From assembly GCA_003586005.1 (NCBI GenBank), contig NSKI01000014.1, positions 1 to 55,283 on the forward strand: a DNA stretch of 55,283 nucleotides, given 5' to 3'. The stretch's first letter is position 1. Each line of letters begins with the position of its first letter. The notes beneath the pieces are model-generated. The model ran no database searches and had not been told where the DNA came from. It was given only the letters and a program-made list of their open reading frames with translations. The stretch is from Haloplasmatales bacterium 4B. GTDB lineage: Bacteria > Bacillota_I > Bacilli_A > Haloplasmatales > Haloplasmataceae. Positions 25,392 through 34,907 of the stretch are shown here, one piece after another. The position numbers were made by a program, and so were the translations under genes.

Positions 25392-25739
25392 ATGAGCCAA
25401 CAATTATTATATGAAATTACTAAAGAGTATTTAAAAAATGATATTCCGCAATTTCGCCCTGGTGATAATGTAAAAGTATATACACGTATTAAAGAAGGTG
25501 AACGTGAGCGTATCCAAATATTCGAAGGTTTGGTAATTTCACGCCGTGGTGGTGGAATCAGTGAGATGTTCACTGTGCGTAAAGTCTCTTATGGAGTTGG
25601 TGTAGAACGAACATTTCCAATACATTCACCATTCATTGAGAAAATTGATGTGGTGCGTCGTGGGAAAGTACGTAGAGCTAAGTTATTCTACATCCGTCAC
25701 TTGTCAGCAAAAGCTGCTCGTATTAAAGAACTTAGATAA
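25392..25739 (+). CDS. rplS: 50S ribosomal protein L19
   Basis: The 115-residue protein sits at the 30S-50S interface. Recognisable are [49 protein letters not shown] and the C-terminal [30 protein letters not shown] precedes ATG 25392. It has its own promoter and structured leader although it follows trmD, so its dosage can be set separately. Confidence 0.97.
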   Translation: MSQQLLYEITKEYLKNDIPQFRPGDNVKVYTRIKEGERERIQIFEGLVISRRGGGISEMFTVRKVSYGVGVERTFPIHSPFIEKIDVVRRGKVRRAKLFYIRHLSAKAARIKELR

Positions 25740-25743
25740 TGCT

Positions 25744-25783
25744 AAAAAAGAACTTACAGACATGTGTTGTAAGTTCTTTTTTC
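25744..25783 (+). terminator. Terminator of rplS
   Basis: AAGAACTTACA (25748-25758) pairs with TGTAAGTTCTT (25768-25778), followed by a T-run. It separates rplS from lepB. Confidence 0.88.
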
Positions 25784-25899
25784 CTAGGTAGAAAAGTTAT
25801 ACATATTTTTCCAATATATGATATAATTATAAAATAAATGGCTGTAATTTTAAAAAAAGCGCCATAATAAAAATGAATATTTTGAAAAGAGATGATTTT

Positions 25900-26571
25900 A
25901 TGACAGATAACCATCAAGAAGAGATTAACCCTGAAGCAATCAAGATAATTGATAATAAAGAACCTGCTGAAATCTCATTAAAACCAAAGAAAAAAGATAA
26001 TGTAGTTAGAGAAATATTTAATTATGTTGTTATTATTTTGATAGCTTTTGTTTTAGCACAAATTATTCACAAATATGTATTTACACCAGTAACTGTTTAC
26101 CAACATTCAATGATGAATAACTTACACGAAGGTGATATACTTTTCTTATGGAGACCGATAAAAGTTGAACGATTTGATATATATGTATTTGAAAAAGAAA
26201 ATGAACTTGATGAAACACATCTTATTAAAAGAATTATCGGATTACCTGGTGATGAAATAAGAATGGAAAACTATAATTTATACATTAATAATAAGCTGGT
26301 AAATGAACCATATTTAGATTCTGAGAATATTAATCTTAATAACACTAGTAGAGCTAGTTTTACATTAGCTGAGATTTGTCAAATAAATTCTGTAAATTGT
26401 AATGAAGATGGGAAAACCCGAATTCCTGAGGGTTATTATTTAGTTTTAGGTGACAATAGAAATTCAAGTAGAGATAGCAGAGATTTTGGGCTAATCGAAG
26501 AAGATCAATTAAGAGGTGAAGCTAAGTTTATAATTTATCCTTTTAATAGATTTGGAAAAATAGGGAAATAG
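25900..26571 (+). CDS. lepB: Signal peptidase I
   Basis: This membrane serine protease cleaves signal peptides on the outer face of the membrane. In the 223 residues one sees a charged cytoplasmic N-tail, a single helix (about 41-57, NYVVIILIAFVLAQIIH), QHSM with nucleophile Ser70, KRIIGLPGD with general base Lys110, and the late box DNRNSSRDSRDFG. ATG 25900 behind AAGAGATGA is preferred over an in-frame ATG at 25873 that lacks an SD. rbgA follows eight bases later, as in several Bacilli. Confidence 0.95.
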   Translation: MTDNHQEEINPEAIKIIDNKEPAEISLKPKKKDNVVREIFNYVVIILIAFVLAQIIHKYVFTPVTVYQHSMMNNLHEGDILFLWRPIKVERFDIYVFEKENELDETHLIKRIIGLPGDEIRMENYNLYINNKLVNEPYLDSENINLNNTSRASFTLAEICQINSVNCNEDGKTRIPEGYYLVLGDNRNSSRDSRDFGLIEEDQLRGEAKFIIYPFNRFGKIGK

Positions 26572-26579
26572 GTGATTAA

Positions 26580-27434
26580 ATGACAATTCAATGGTTTCCT
26601 GGTCATATGTCAAAAGCGTTAAGACAAGCAGAAGAAAAATTGAAATACGTTGATATAATATTAGAATTACGGGATGCAAGAATTCCTTATGCTTCAAGCA
26701 ATCCCAAAATTGAAGTTATTATAAAAAATAAACCTCGCTTAATTTTGCTTAATAAAGCAAATATGGCAGATAGAAAAAAAACAAGTGAATGGATAAAATA
26801 TTATGAAAACAATGGTGTCAAGACTTTAGATATTGATAGTATTACTGGTTACCATATTGATAATATAATTCCAATTTCTAGAGAAGTATTAAAAGATGTG
26901 TTGATAAAAGAAAAACAAAAAGGAATTAAATCTAGGCCAATCAAAGCGATGATAATTGGCATACCTAATGTAGGAAAATCTACCCTTATCAACACGCTTG
27001 CAAAAAGGAAAGTAGCACAAACTGGCAATAAACCTGGAGTAACTAAAAATCTACAATGGATTAATGTCAAAGAAGAAATGATGCTTCTTGATACACCGGG
27101 AGTACTATGGCCAAAGTTTAAAGATCAGTTTGTTGGACTAAGACTTGCTGTTACAGGTGCAATTAAGGACAATATTTTAGCGCTTGATGATGTGTGTATG
27201 TTTGCTTTAGATTTTTTAAAGGATAATTATCCTAATGAATTGAGTGTTCGTTATAATTTAGAAACATTACCTGACAATAATTTAGATATTTTGGAACAAA
27301 TTGGTAGAAATCGAGGTTGCTTACTGCCTGGAAATAAAATTAATTATGATAAAGTAATAGATATAATTTTATATGAAATTCGAAATGAAAAGATAGGGAA
27401 AATTACATTTGAGCTTCCGACTGATATAAAATAA
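26580..27434 (+). CDS. rbgA: Ribosome biogenesis GTPase RbgA (YlqF)
   Basis: This circularly permuted GTPase is needed for late 50S assembly. The 284 residues show the permuted motif order: the G4-like NKANMADR (about 59-66) comes before G1 GIPNVGKST (about 125-133), then G3 DTPGVLWPK (about 169-177). The N-terminus MTIQWFPGHMSKALR is characteristic. The G4 motif reads NKAN rather than NKAD. The C-terminal RNA-binding helical domain is present (IGRNRGCLLPGNKINYDK). It is co-transcribed with lepB. Confidence 0.96.
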   Translation: MTIQWFPGHMSKALRQAEEKLKYVDIILELRDARIPYASSNPKIEVIIKNKPRLILLNKANMADRKKTSEWIKYYENNGVKTLDIDSITGYHIDNIIPISREVLKDVLIKEKQKGIKSRPIKAMIIGIPNVGKSTLINTLAKRKVAQTGNKPGVTKNLQWINVKEEMMLLDTPGVLWPKFKDQFVGLRLAVTGAIKDNILALDDVCMFALDFLKDNYPNELSVRYNLETLPDNNLDILEQIGRNRGCLLPGNKINYDKVIDIILYEIRNEKIGKITFELPTDIK

Positions 27435-27513
27435 TTAATAATTGTATTTTTATAGAAATATTTATTAATTCTAAATTAAAGTTTATTGAGACTTTTTATT
27501 TCCATAAATAAAG

Positions 27514-27549
27514 AAAAAGGATGTAAATTATTTATTAACATCCTTTTTT
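27514..27549. terminator. Bidirectional terminator between rbgA and the DUF1700 gene
   Basis: AAAAAGGATGT (27514-27524) pairs with ACATCCTTTTT (27538-27548), giving T-runs on both strands, between converging genes. Confidence 0.85.
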
Positions 27550-27558
27550 AGTTACTGC

Positions 27559-28029
27559 TTATATTTGTTTATTATTATCTTCATTGTCATCATTTTGCTT
27601 TTTATCTTTTCTAAGGGCTTTTTTCATTTCATTTATTTTTTCTTCACCAAATTTCAATGTTTCTTTATAAACATTTTTAGCTACATGTCCTGTCGTACGA
27701 GCAAAATCGGAAACAGATTCTTCAATTTTACCATAAACTGAGCTTGATACATCTGTTAGCTTAAGTACGAAATCATTAATTTCATCAATTAATTTCTCTT
27801 TGCCTATAAAAAGTTTGATATAGGTTTCTGAAATTTTATAACTCTTCAATATCTTCTTGGCTAATTCATTAACGTTGCCTAACTGATCAATTACTTCTTC
27901 CTCTGTAGAGCCAATATTAATCTTTTGATTTATTAAATCAAGGTATTCACATACTATATCATCAACTACTTTTTCATCAAGAATGGATAAACGCTTTCTT
28001 AATTCGATAATATATTTTTCTTTTTTCAT
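27559..28029 (-). CDS. DUF1700/HAAS-domain protein
   Basis: The 156-residue protein has the HAAS-type N-terminal helical module (KEKYIIELRKRLSILDEKVV, EYLDLINQKINIGSTEEEVIDQLG) found in DUF1700 proteins, which often accompany PadR regulators or membrane sensors. The rest is an amphipathic/charged helix region (VKLTDVSSSVYGKIEESV, ending KKQNDDNEDNNKQI). No clear membrane helix is seen, unlike many DUF1700 members. GGAAA before the second ATG supports the start at 28029; the first ATG at 28047 lacks an SD. Function unknown. Confidence 0.7.
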   Translation of the reverse strand: MKKEKYIIELRKRLSILDEKVVDDIVCEYLDLINQKINIGSTEEEVIDQLGNVNELAKKILKSYKISETYIKLFIGKEKLIDEINDFVLKLTDVSSSVYGKIEESVSDFARTTGHVAKNVYKETLKFGEEKINEMKKALRKDKKQNDDNEDNNKQI

Positions 28030-28148
28030 CTTTAAATTTCCTTTCATTAAATAGTTTATTAGTTTATTTTTATTATATCATTAATTATATTATATGAAAG
28101 TTTTTTTTAATATATAATTTAATATCTTATAAATTGAGGAAAATTTGT

Positions 28149-28177
28149 TTTACAGTCGAAAAATGGTATGTTATAAT
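28149..28177 (+). promoter_or_regulatory. Promoter of rnhB, downstream of the only early ATG
   Basis: TTTACA (28149-28154), a 17-base spacer and TATAAT (28172-28177) predict transcription from about 28184. This is downstream of the in-frame ATG at 28163, so that codon would not be on the mRNA. Confidence 0.7.
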
Positions 28178-28207
28178 TTTAAATATGTTTATCAAGAAGG
28201 TGATATT

Positions 28208-28933
28208 ATTAAGCAGGATTATGAATTAAATATATTAATAAATGAAATATTAAATAATAATAATGAAATAAATAACGAAAAAGAATTTTTAACTTATATG
28301 AAATATCTAGAAATGCGCGCATATGAAAATGATTTGGTTAACCGAAAAATTAAAATTATTGCTGGAATCGATGAAGCTGGTCGTGGTCCACTTGCCGGAC
28401 CTGTTGTTGCCGCTAGTGTAATTTTACCTAATGATTATTTTTTACCAGGATTAAATGACTCAAAAAAATTATCACGTCGTAAACGCGAATATTTTTATGA
28501 AGAAATTGTAAAAAATGCGATTAGTTATGGTGTAGGAGTTGTAAGTGTTGACGATATTGACAAATATAATATTTATAATAGCACAAAAATAGCAATGATA
28601 AAATCGGTTTTAGAACTATCGGAAAAGCCTAACCATCTTTTGATTGATGCTATGAAAATTGAATTAGATATTCCTCAGACAAGTATTATTAAAGGAGACG
28701 CTAAAAGTGTCTCAATTGCAGCAGCTAGTATAATTGCTAAAGTTACACGTGACCGTTATATGAGCGAATTAGCAAAAACCTATCCACAATACAATTTTAG
28801 TAATAATGCTGGCTATGGGACTAAAGAACATATTGAAGCTATTAAAAAACATGGAATAACACCCGTTCACCGAAAAACTTTTGAACCTATTAAATCTATT
28901 TTAGCAAAAGAAAATAATCTATTTAATATATAA
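28208..28933 (+). CDS. rnhB: Ribonuclease HII, apparently with an ATT start codon
   Basis: RNase HII removes ribonucleotides from DNA and RNA primers. The catalytic domain is complete: [15 protein letters not shown] (the DE pair), [13 protein letters not shown] and [10 protein letters not shown], with the C-terminal [15 protein letters not shown] helical N-terminal extension is present as in Bacillus RnhB. The start is unusual. AAGAAGG at 28194-28200 is the only good SD; the codon seven bases after it in the correct frame is ATT (28208). The ATG at 28163 lies above the predicted transcript start, and the next in-frame ATG (about 28300) has no SD but would still give the whole catalytic core. 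The product is certain; the start is inferred. Confidence 0.9.
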   Translation: MKQDYELNILINEILNNNNEINNEKEFLTYMKYLEMRAYENDLVNRKIKIIAGIDEAGRGPLAGPVVAASVILPNDYFLPGLNDSKKLSRRKREYFYEEIVKNAISYGVGVVSVDDIDKYNIYNSTKIAMIKSVLELSEKPNHLLIDAMKIELDIPQTSIIKGDAKSVSIAAASIIAKVTRDRYMSELAKTYPQYNFSNNAGYGTKEHIEAIKKHGITPVHRKTFEPIKSILAKENNLFNI

Positions 28934-28967
28934 TCTTATAGCGTATATAGATAATGAGGTGATAATA

Positions 28968-29825
28968 ATGGAAGATATTAAGAATATTTTGCTTAAACTT
29001 CATTATCTAGATTTGGAAATAAATGAAATATACCAAATTTTACAAAGATTGTATCAATTCAAAAAAATAGAAAATAATATTTTAAGAAAAGTTTTAAATG
29101 AAAAATATGAAAAATTTCTAAAACTAAGTACAGAACAAATAAAAAATGATCTATTCTTTCAACAAATTGAATTTATTACGATTGTTGATAAAAATTATCC
29201 TAAAAGTTTAGAAAATATTTTTATGCCACCACTCATATTATTTTATCAAGGAAATATAAATTTATTTAATAAAAAAGCTTTAGCTGTTGTCGGATCAAGA
29301 TATAACAGCCCTTATGGAGAAAAGGTAGCAAAAAAATTTGTTTGTGATTTAGTTAGACATGATTTTAATATAATTAGTGGATTAGCATATGGTATTGATT
29401 CCATAGCTCATAAAGCATGTATTGATAATAATGGAAAAACTATTGCTGTGTTAGGCTCTGGTCTTTTGCATATATATCCAAAGGAACATAGTGAATTAGC
29501 TAATGTAATTGCAAAAGAGCACTTGTTAATTAGCGAATATCCACCGCATGTTTTGCCTCAGAAAACACATTTTCCATTTCGAAACCGAATTGTTAGTGGG
29601 TTAGCGAATGGGGTTTTAGTAATTGAAGCTAAAGAAAGAAGTGGAACTTTAATTACATGTGATTATGCCCTAGATCAAGGGAAAGATATATTTGTAGTTC
29701 CTAATAATATATTTGATCAAAATAGTATAGGTACTAATAATTTAATTAAACAAGGAGCAAAGCTTGTAACTAATATAAATGATATTTTGGAAAGTTTTAA
29801 GCTGAAAACACTTGCAAATTTTTAA
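28968..29825 (+). CDS. dprA: DNA-processing protein DprA
   Basis: The protein loads RecA on incoming single-stranded DNA in natural transformation. The Rossmann-like core is visible: AVVGSRYNSPYGEKVAKKF, ISGLAYGIDSIAH, AVLGSGL, FPFRNRIVSGLANGVLVIEA and SGTLITCDYALDQG. The length is 285 residues; an N-terminal SAM-like region is present, and the C-terminal winged-helix domain of long DprA proteins is absent. ATG 28968 is chosen behind GAGGTG; the GTG at 28959 overlaps that SD. It lies between rnhB and topA, a conserved Firmicutes order. Confidence 0.95.
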   Translation: MEDIKNILLKLHYLDLEINEIYQILQRLYQFKKIENNILRKVLNEKYEKFLKLSTEQIKNDLFFQQIEFITIVDKNYPKSLENIFMPPLILFYQGNINLFNKKALAVVGSRYNSPYGEKVAKKFVCDLVRHDFNIISGLAYGIDSIAHKACIDNNGKTIAVLGSGLLHIYPKEHSELANVIAKEHLLISEYPPHVLPQKTHFPFRNRIVSGLANGVLVIEAKERSGTLITCDYALDQGKDIFVVPNNIFDQNSIGTNNLIKQGAKLVTNINDILESFKLKTLANF

Positions 29826-29877
29826 CTTTTCTTACATAATATATTAATATAAACTACATTAAGACAGGTGAAGTAAA

Positions 29878-31965
29878 ATGGGGAAAAAATTAGTAATTGT
29901 CGAATCTCCTGCGAAAGCACACACAATTGAAAAATATTTAGGTGAAGACTATATCGTTTTATCAAGTGTGGGACACATTCGTGATTTAGCAAAATCAGGT
30001 CCTGGAGGTTTAGGAGTAGATATTGAAAATAAATTTACACCTAAATATTCTGTTATTAGCGGGAAAAAGAAAATTATAAATCAGCTAAAGAAGGCTGTAG
30101 ACTTAGTAGACGAAGTATTTTTAGCTACTGACCCGGATAGAGAAGGGGAAGCAATTAGTTGGCATTTATATGATGCTTTAAACTTACAGGAAGCTAAAAA
30201 CGTGGATGTCCATCGGGTGGTTTTTCATGAAATAACTAAAAGTGCGATTTTAAACGCGGTAAAGAATCCGCGAGAAATTAATTATGATTTAGTTAAGTCA
30301 CAAGAATCAAGAAGAATTTTAGACCGAATTATTGGTTTTAAATTATCAAAATTACTTCAATCAAAGATTAAATCAAAATCGGCAGGTCGTGTGCAATCTG
30401 TTGCGTTAAAGTTAATTGTTGATAAGGAAAAAGAAATTCAAAGTTTTATAGTTGAAGAATATTATACAATTGAGGCAATATTTGAAAAAAATCAACAACA
30501 ATTTGAAGCAAATTTATTCGCTAAAAATAAAGAAAATATTAAAATAAATTCGTTAGAGGAAGCACAAGCTATACTAGATAGTTTAAGTGATGATTATAAA
30601 GTTGTTAGTGTTGATAAAAAACAAAAAAATAAATTTCCTAAACAACCCTTTATTACATCCACATTGCAACAAGAAGCTGCAAATAAGCTAAATTTTAACG
30701 CTAAAAGAACGATGAGTTTAGCACAAAAACTGTATGAGGGAATTGATATTAAAAATAACCCTGTTGGTTTAATTACTTATATGCGATCTGATTCTGTAAG
30801 GTTTGCTGACGAATTCATTAAAGATACAAAAGCATTTATAAAAGAAACTTATGGTTCTAATTATGCTGTAGATGATCCCAAATTTAAGAAAAATAAAAAT
30901 GCTCAAGATGCTCACGAAGCAATTCGTCCTACTGATATTTCTCGGACTCCTGAGAGTTTAAAAAAATATCTCTCTGCTGATTTATTTAAATTATATAAAT
31001 TAATTTATGCTAGATCTTTAGCATCATTAATGAATCCTGCAAAACTAAATCATACAACGTTAATTGTTAATAATAATGATTATTCATTTAAAGCAACAGG
31101 ACAAATTATAGTTTTTGATGGATATTTAAAAGTTTACCAGGATTACGAGGATACAAAAAATACATTATTGCCATCTTTAGAAGTTAATGAAACAGTAAAT
31201 TGTGTTGAAGTAAATCATAAACAACACTTTACTCAACCCCCAGCTCGGTTTACTGAATCTAAGTTAATTAAGGAGATGGAAGAATTAGGAATAGGACGCC
31301 CGTCAACTTATGCTCAAACAATGGAGACATTGAAAAATCGTGATTATGTTAGAATAGAAGAAAAAAAGTTTGTTCCAACTGAACAAGGTATTATTACTAG
31401 TGATAAATTACAAGAATTTTTCGATAATATTATCAATATTTCTTATACTAGAAATATGGAAGAGAATTTGGACTCTATTGCTCAAGGAGAAAAAGTTTGG
31501 TATGAAGAATTAAAGAATTTTTATGATTTCTTTATGCCAGTATTAGAATATGCCCAAAATAATATGGAAAAAATTCCACCAAAAATTTTAGATGAAGAAT
31601 GTCCAAATTGTGGTAAACTTTTAGTTGTCCGTCGCGGTCGTTATGGAGAATTTATTGGTTGTAGTGGATATCCTGATTGCAAATATATTAAAAAAGAAAA
31701 AAATGAATCAGAAAATTTGATTTCTTTAGATATAAAATGTCCTAAGTGTAATGAAGGCCATTTTGTTGAAAGAATTACTAAAAAGGGAAGACTAAAGGGT
31801 AAAAAATTTTACGCCTGCAGTAATTATCCAAAATGTAAAAATATTGTGGTTAATATGCCAATTGATGAAAAGTGCCCAAATTGTGGTAATATTCTATCAA
31901 CATTTAATGATACTATAATTTGTGAAAATAAAGAATGTAAATATACTAGACCAATAAATAACTAA
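29878..31965 (+). CDS. topA: DNA topoisomerase I (type IA)
   Basis: The enzyme relaxes negative supercoils. The Toprim domain begins KKLVIVESPAKAHTIEKYLG and holds DPDREGEAISWH. The catalytic tyrosine is Tyr301 in GLITYMRSDS. PPARFTESKLIKEMEELGIG marks the gate domains. Three C-terminal zinc-ribbon units follow: CPNCGKL to CSGYPDC, CPKCNEG to CSNYPKC, and CPNCGNI to CENKEC. The 695 residues are a normal Firmicutes length. SD-like AGGTGAAG precedes ATG 29878. Confidence 0.97.
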   Translation: MGKKLVIVESPAKAHTIEKYLGEDYIVLSSVGHIRDLAKSGPGGLGVDIENKFTPKYSVISGKKKIINQLKKAVDLVDEVFLATDPDREGEAISWHLYDALNLQEAKNVDVHRVVFHEITKSAILNAVKNPREINYDLVKSQESRRILDRIIGFKLSKLLQSKIKSKSAGRVQSVALKLIVDKEKEIQSFIVEEYYTIEAIFEKNQQQFEANLFAKNKENIKINSLEEAQAILDSLSDDYKVVSVDKKQKNKFPKQPFITSTLQQEAANKLNFNAKRTMSLAQKLYEGIDIKNNPVGLITYMRSDSVRFADEFIKDTKAFIKETYGSNYAVDDPKFKKNKNAQDAHEAIRPTDISRTPESLKKYLSADLFKLYKLIYARSLASLMNPAKLNHTTLIVNNNDYSFKATGQIIVFDGYLKVYQDYEDTKNTLLPSLEVNETVNCVEVNHKQHFTQPPARFTESKLIKEMEELGIGRPSTYAQTMETLKNRDYVRIEEKKFVPTEQGIITSDKLQEFFDNIINISYTRNMEENLDSIAQGEKVWYEELKNFYDFFMPVLEYAQNNMEKIPPKILDEECPNCGKLLVVRRGRYGEFIGCSGYPDCKYIKKEKNESENLISLDIKCPKCNEGHFVERITKKGRLKGKKFYACSNYPKCKNIVVNMPIDEKCPNCGNILSTFNDTIICENKECKYTRPINN

Positions 31966-32028
31966 ACTTACTGAATTATCAGAAATGATTGAAAAAAATT
32001 TCAATCATTTTTGAATCAGTAAGTTTTT
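31965..32028 (+). terminator. Terminator of topA, nested double stem
   Basis: Outer arms 31965-31974 and 32016-32025 pair, with a second hairpin (ATGATTGAAA/TTTCAATCAT) inside, then seven T residues. Confidence 0.85.
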
Positions 32029-32129
32029 TTGTATAAATCAAGCAATATAGTCAAAAATAATATTAATATTTAAAAATTACTTTATAAAATCTAAACTAAT
32101 TCCAGTAAAAAGAAAGAAAGGTGAAATTA

Positions 32130-32384
32130 ATGGGTTACTATATTTTAGGAACAATCATCTTTTTATTACTTATAGTCTTTATTAGTGATTTATTAAGAAA
32201 CTCACAGGATAATCGCGGTGAAGAAATTGATAATGATGAATTTTATAATCAATTATCTAATCAATATCCTGGAACTTTTGCTTATAAAGAAGAATTTTCT
32301 GAAGAAAATTTAGAAGATGATTTAGAAACTGAAGACAATGATTTAGAAAATGCAGATTCAGATGAAGAAAAACTTAGTAGATAA
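32130..32384 (+). CDS. Small single-pass membrane protein with acidic tail
   Basis: No named family is recognised. The 84-residue protein has one N-terminal hydrophobic helix (YYILGTIIFLLLIVFISDLL), then a hydrophilic tail of 60 residues that becomes strongly acidic (EENLEDDLETEDNDLENADS). GAAAGGTGA precedes ATG 32130; the frame's earlier GTG overlaps that SD. It is isolated between the topA terminator and the helicase gene, and reads like a membrane-tethered intracellular acidic peptide. Function unknown. Confidence 0.65.
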   Translation: MGYYILGTIIFLLLIVFISDLLRNSQDNRGEEIDNDEFYNQLSNQYPGTFAYKEEFSEENLEDDLETEDNDLENADSDEEKLSR

Positions 32385-32517
32385 AAAATATTAAATAATA
32401 AGCAGCTAATTGTGGATTCAATTGGCTGTTTTTATTTAGTGATAATTAAGCTATTATTTATTGAAAAATAGTTCTTAAATGTAAATATTTATGTTAATAT
32501 TAATTGTGGTGATAATA

Positions 32518-34815
32518 ATGAAAAAGGAAATAAATGCATCTGTCCATGACATAGTTGATTTTGTATTTAGTCAAGGTGATATTGTTCCAATTATGACACA
32601 AAAAAACAATATGCGAGATGGCACCTTAATTCACATAGATATTCAAAAACAATATGAATGTGAAAAAGAATTTTATGTCAAATATTGCGGCGATATTAAT
32701 AATTATTTAGTAACATTACAAGGACGTATTGATTTACTTGAAAAAAAGGATGAAGCATATCATTTAATTGAAATTAAAAGTATACATACATTTGAGGATT
32801 TAACAGAAACATCTTTCCCTGCTCATTTTGCCCAAGTAAAATTTTATGGTTTTATGTTAATAAATCAATTAAATTTAGATAAATTAAAAGATTTAACTAT
32901 ATCAGTAATGTATGTTAATAAATATACTTATGAAAAGAAGTTTTTTACTAAAGTCTATACTTATAAAAATTTAGAAACTTTTTTTAATGAAACAATGAAT
33001 AAGTATATTGAGTTTATATCAGTTATTGATAATTGGCATGAGTTAAAAATTAATCAGTTGTCACAACTTGAATTTCCATTTTCTACATATCGTATAGGCC
33101 AAAGAGAATTAATTGAAAATGTTTTTGATGTTATTGAAACAAACAATAGTTTATTTGTTTGTGCTCCTACGGGTATTGGTAAAAGTTTGGGAACAATTTA
33201 CCCTGCTTTAAAAACAATCAGAAGTAAGGAAAACAAAATTTTTTATTTAACGAGTAAATCCATGGTTAAAGATGTAGCAAGAGGAGCTCTAGAGCTTATG
33301 CGGCAAAATAGTAAACTGAAACTTAAGTCGTTATCAATTACCGCGAAAGATAAAATTTGTATTAATGATCGTGTAAAATGTAACCCTAATGATTGTATTT
33401 ATGCTAAAGGATTTTATAATAGGATTAATGATGCTGTTTTAGACATATTTGAAAATGTTGATGATATGTATGTTGATAATATCCTTGTGTATGCTAAAAA
33501 ACATCAAGTATGTCCTTTTGAATACCAGCTAGCTTTATCGCTTTATTCTGATTTAATTATTTGTGACTATAATTATGTTTTTGATGTAAAAGTTTATTTA
33601 CGAAGATTTTTTGATAGTGATACATCAAATTTAATTTTATTAATTGATGAAGCTCATAACATGTATGATCGCGTTTGCAATATGTTTACAACAAATATAA
33701 ATTTTAAGACAATTCACATAATTCTTGATAATGTAGAAAAGGATAAAGAAATTATTAAGTTATGTCAAGTTATAATTAACAAACTAAAACAATATCAAAA
33801 TCATTTAGTATCTGCTAATAAAAATGCCACGAAATTTAGTGACATAGATGAGGTTTTATTAAATGATATTGCATTGGTTAACAGTAAGTTAGAAAAATAT
33901 TTTGATAAAATTAGAGAAAACGAAAAGGAAATTCCTGAAGATTTATTAGACAGTTATTTTAGTCTTTCAGCATTTTTAAAAATAGCAGATTATTTTTGTG
34001 ATGACTTTATGATTTGGGTAAGTAACAAATATGATGAATTGAATTATCAAATTACTTGTTTAAATCCACGTGAATTAATTAGAATGAGGACAAGCATTGT
34101 GAAATCGAGTATCTTCTTTTCGGCAACACTGCATCCTTTGAATTATTATCTTTCTTTATTAGGTGGAGATAACAACACTAAACAATTAATTCTAAATCCA
34201 CCATTTGCCCAAGATAATTTAAACTTGTTTATAAACTCACATATTTCAACAAAGTATAATAATAGAGAAAATACTAAATATCAAATCGCCTATGAAATTC
34301 ATAAATTTATCGCAAATGGTGGAAAATATATCATATACTTTTCAAGTTATCAATATTTAGATTTAGTATATAAAGCTTTTTTAAAGATAATTGAGTTTGA
34401 TGTAGAGATAATTAAACAAGAAAGGTCGATGAAAGAAAATGAGCAGTCTGAGTTTATAAATAAATTTGATGAAAGTTCTAAAAACATTGTGGGATTTGCT
34501 GTATTAGGTGGAATATTTGCTGAAGGAATTGATCTAAAGGGAGAAAAATTAAACGGTATCGCTGTAATTGGTGTTGGATTGCCGATGTTTGATGATTTTC
34601 GTAACGAATTAAAAAATTATTTTGAAATTGAATATAAAAAAGGTTATCAATTTGCTTATATGTATCCAGGTTTTAATAAAGTTTTACAAGCTGTAGGTCG
34701 GGTTATTAGAAGCGAGGATGATAAAGGAAGTGCTTTATTAATTGATGAAAGATATTTGACCTATGAATATCTAAAGTTATTTCCGACACATTGGTCACAC
34801 TATAATAGAATATAA
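32518..34815 (+). CDS. XPD/DinG-type helicase fused to a PD-(D/E)XK nuclease-like domain
   Basis: The 765-residue protein combines two parts. Residues about 1-170 resemble a PD-(D/E)XK nuclease, with GRIDLLEKKDEAYHLIEIKS giving the D...ExK core. Residues about 185-765 form an SF2 Rad3/XPD helicase: Walker A APTGIGKS, an Fe-S cysteine set (CINDRVKCNPNDC ... CPFEY), DEAH box IDEAHNMYD, SATLHPL (motif III region), and VLQAVGRVIRS (motif VI). ATG 32518 behind GTGGTGAT is the best start. Such proteins probably process damaged or branched DNA; the precise role is unknown. DinG of Bacillus also couples a nuclease to this helicase, but of a different exonuclease type. Confidence 0.85.
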   Translation: MKKEINASVHDIVDFVFSQGDIVPIMTQKNNMRDGTLIHIDIQKQYECEKEFYVKYCGDINNYLVTLQGRIDLLEKKDEAYHLIEIKSIHTFEDLTETSFPAHFAQVKFYGFMLINQLNLDKLKDLTISVMYVNKYTYEKKFFTKVYTYKNLETFFNETMNKYIEFISVIDNWHELKINQLSQLEFPFSTYRIGQRELIENVFDVIETNNSLFVCAPTGIGKSLGTIYPALKTIRSKENKIFYLTSKSMVKDVARGALELMRQNSKLKLKSLSITAKDKICINDRVKCNPNDCIYAKGFYNRINDAVLDIFENVDDMYVDNILVYAKKHQVCPFEYQLALSLYSDLIICDYNYVFDVKVYLRRFFDSDTSNLILLIDEAHNMYDRVCNMFTTNINFKTIHIILDNVEKDKEIIKLCQVIINKLKQYQNHLVSANKNATKFSDIDEVLLNDIALVNSKLEKYFDKIRENEKEIPEDLLDSYFSLSAFLKIADYFCDDFMIWVSNKYDELNYQITCLNPRELIRMRTSIVKSSIFFSATLHPLNYYLSLLGGDNNTKQLILNPPFAQDNLNLFINSHISTKYNNRENTKYQIAYEIHKFIANGGKYIIYFSSYQYLDLVYKAFLKIIEFDVEIIKQERSMKENEQSEFINKFDESSKNIVGFAVLGGIFAEGIDLKGEKLNGIAVIGVGLPMFDDFRNELKNYFEIEYKKGYQFAYMYPGFNKVLQAVGRVIRSEDDKGSALLIDERYLTYEYLKLFPTHWSHYNRI

Positions 34816-34907
34816 TGACAATTATTATATTAAAGATATAGTTTGTTGAAAGATGCTTGGATTTGTGATAAAATGGATTGAAATAAAAAAATTGGGGGTG
34901 TTAACCC

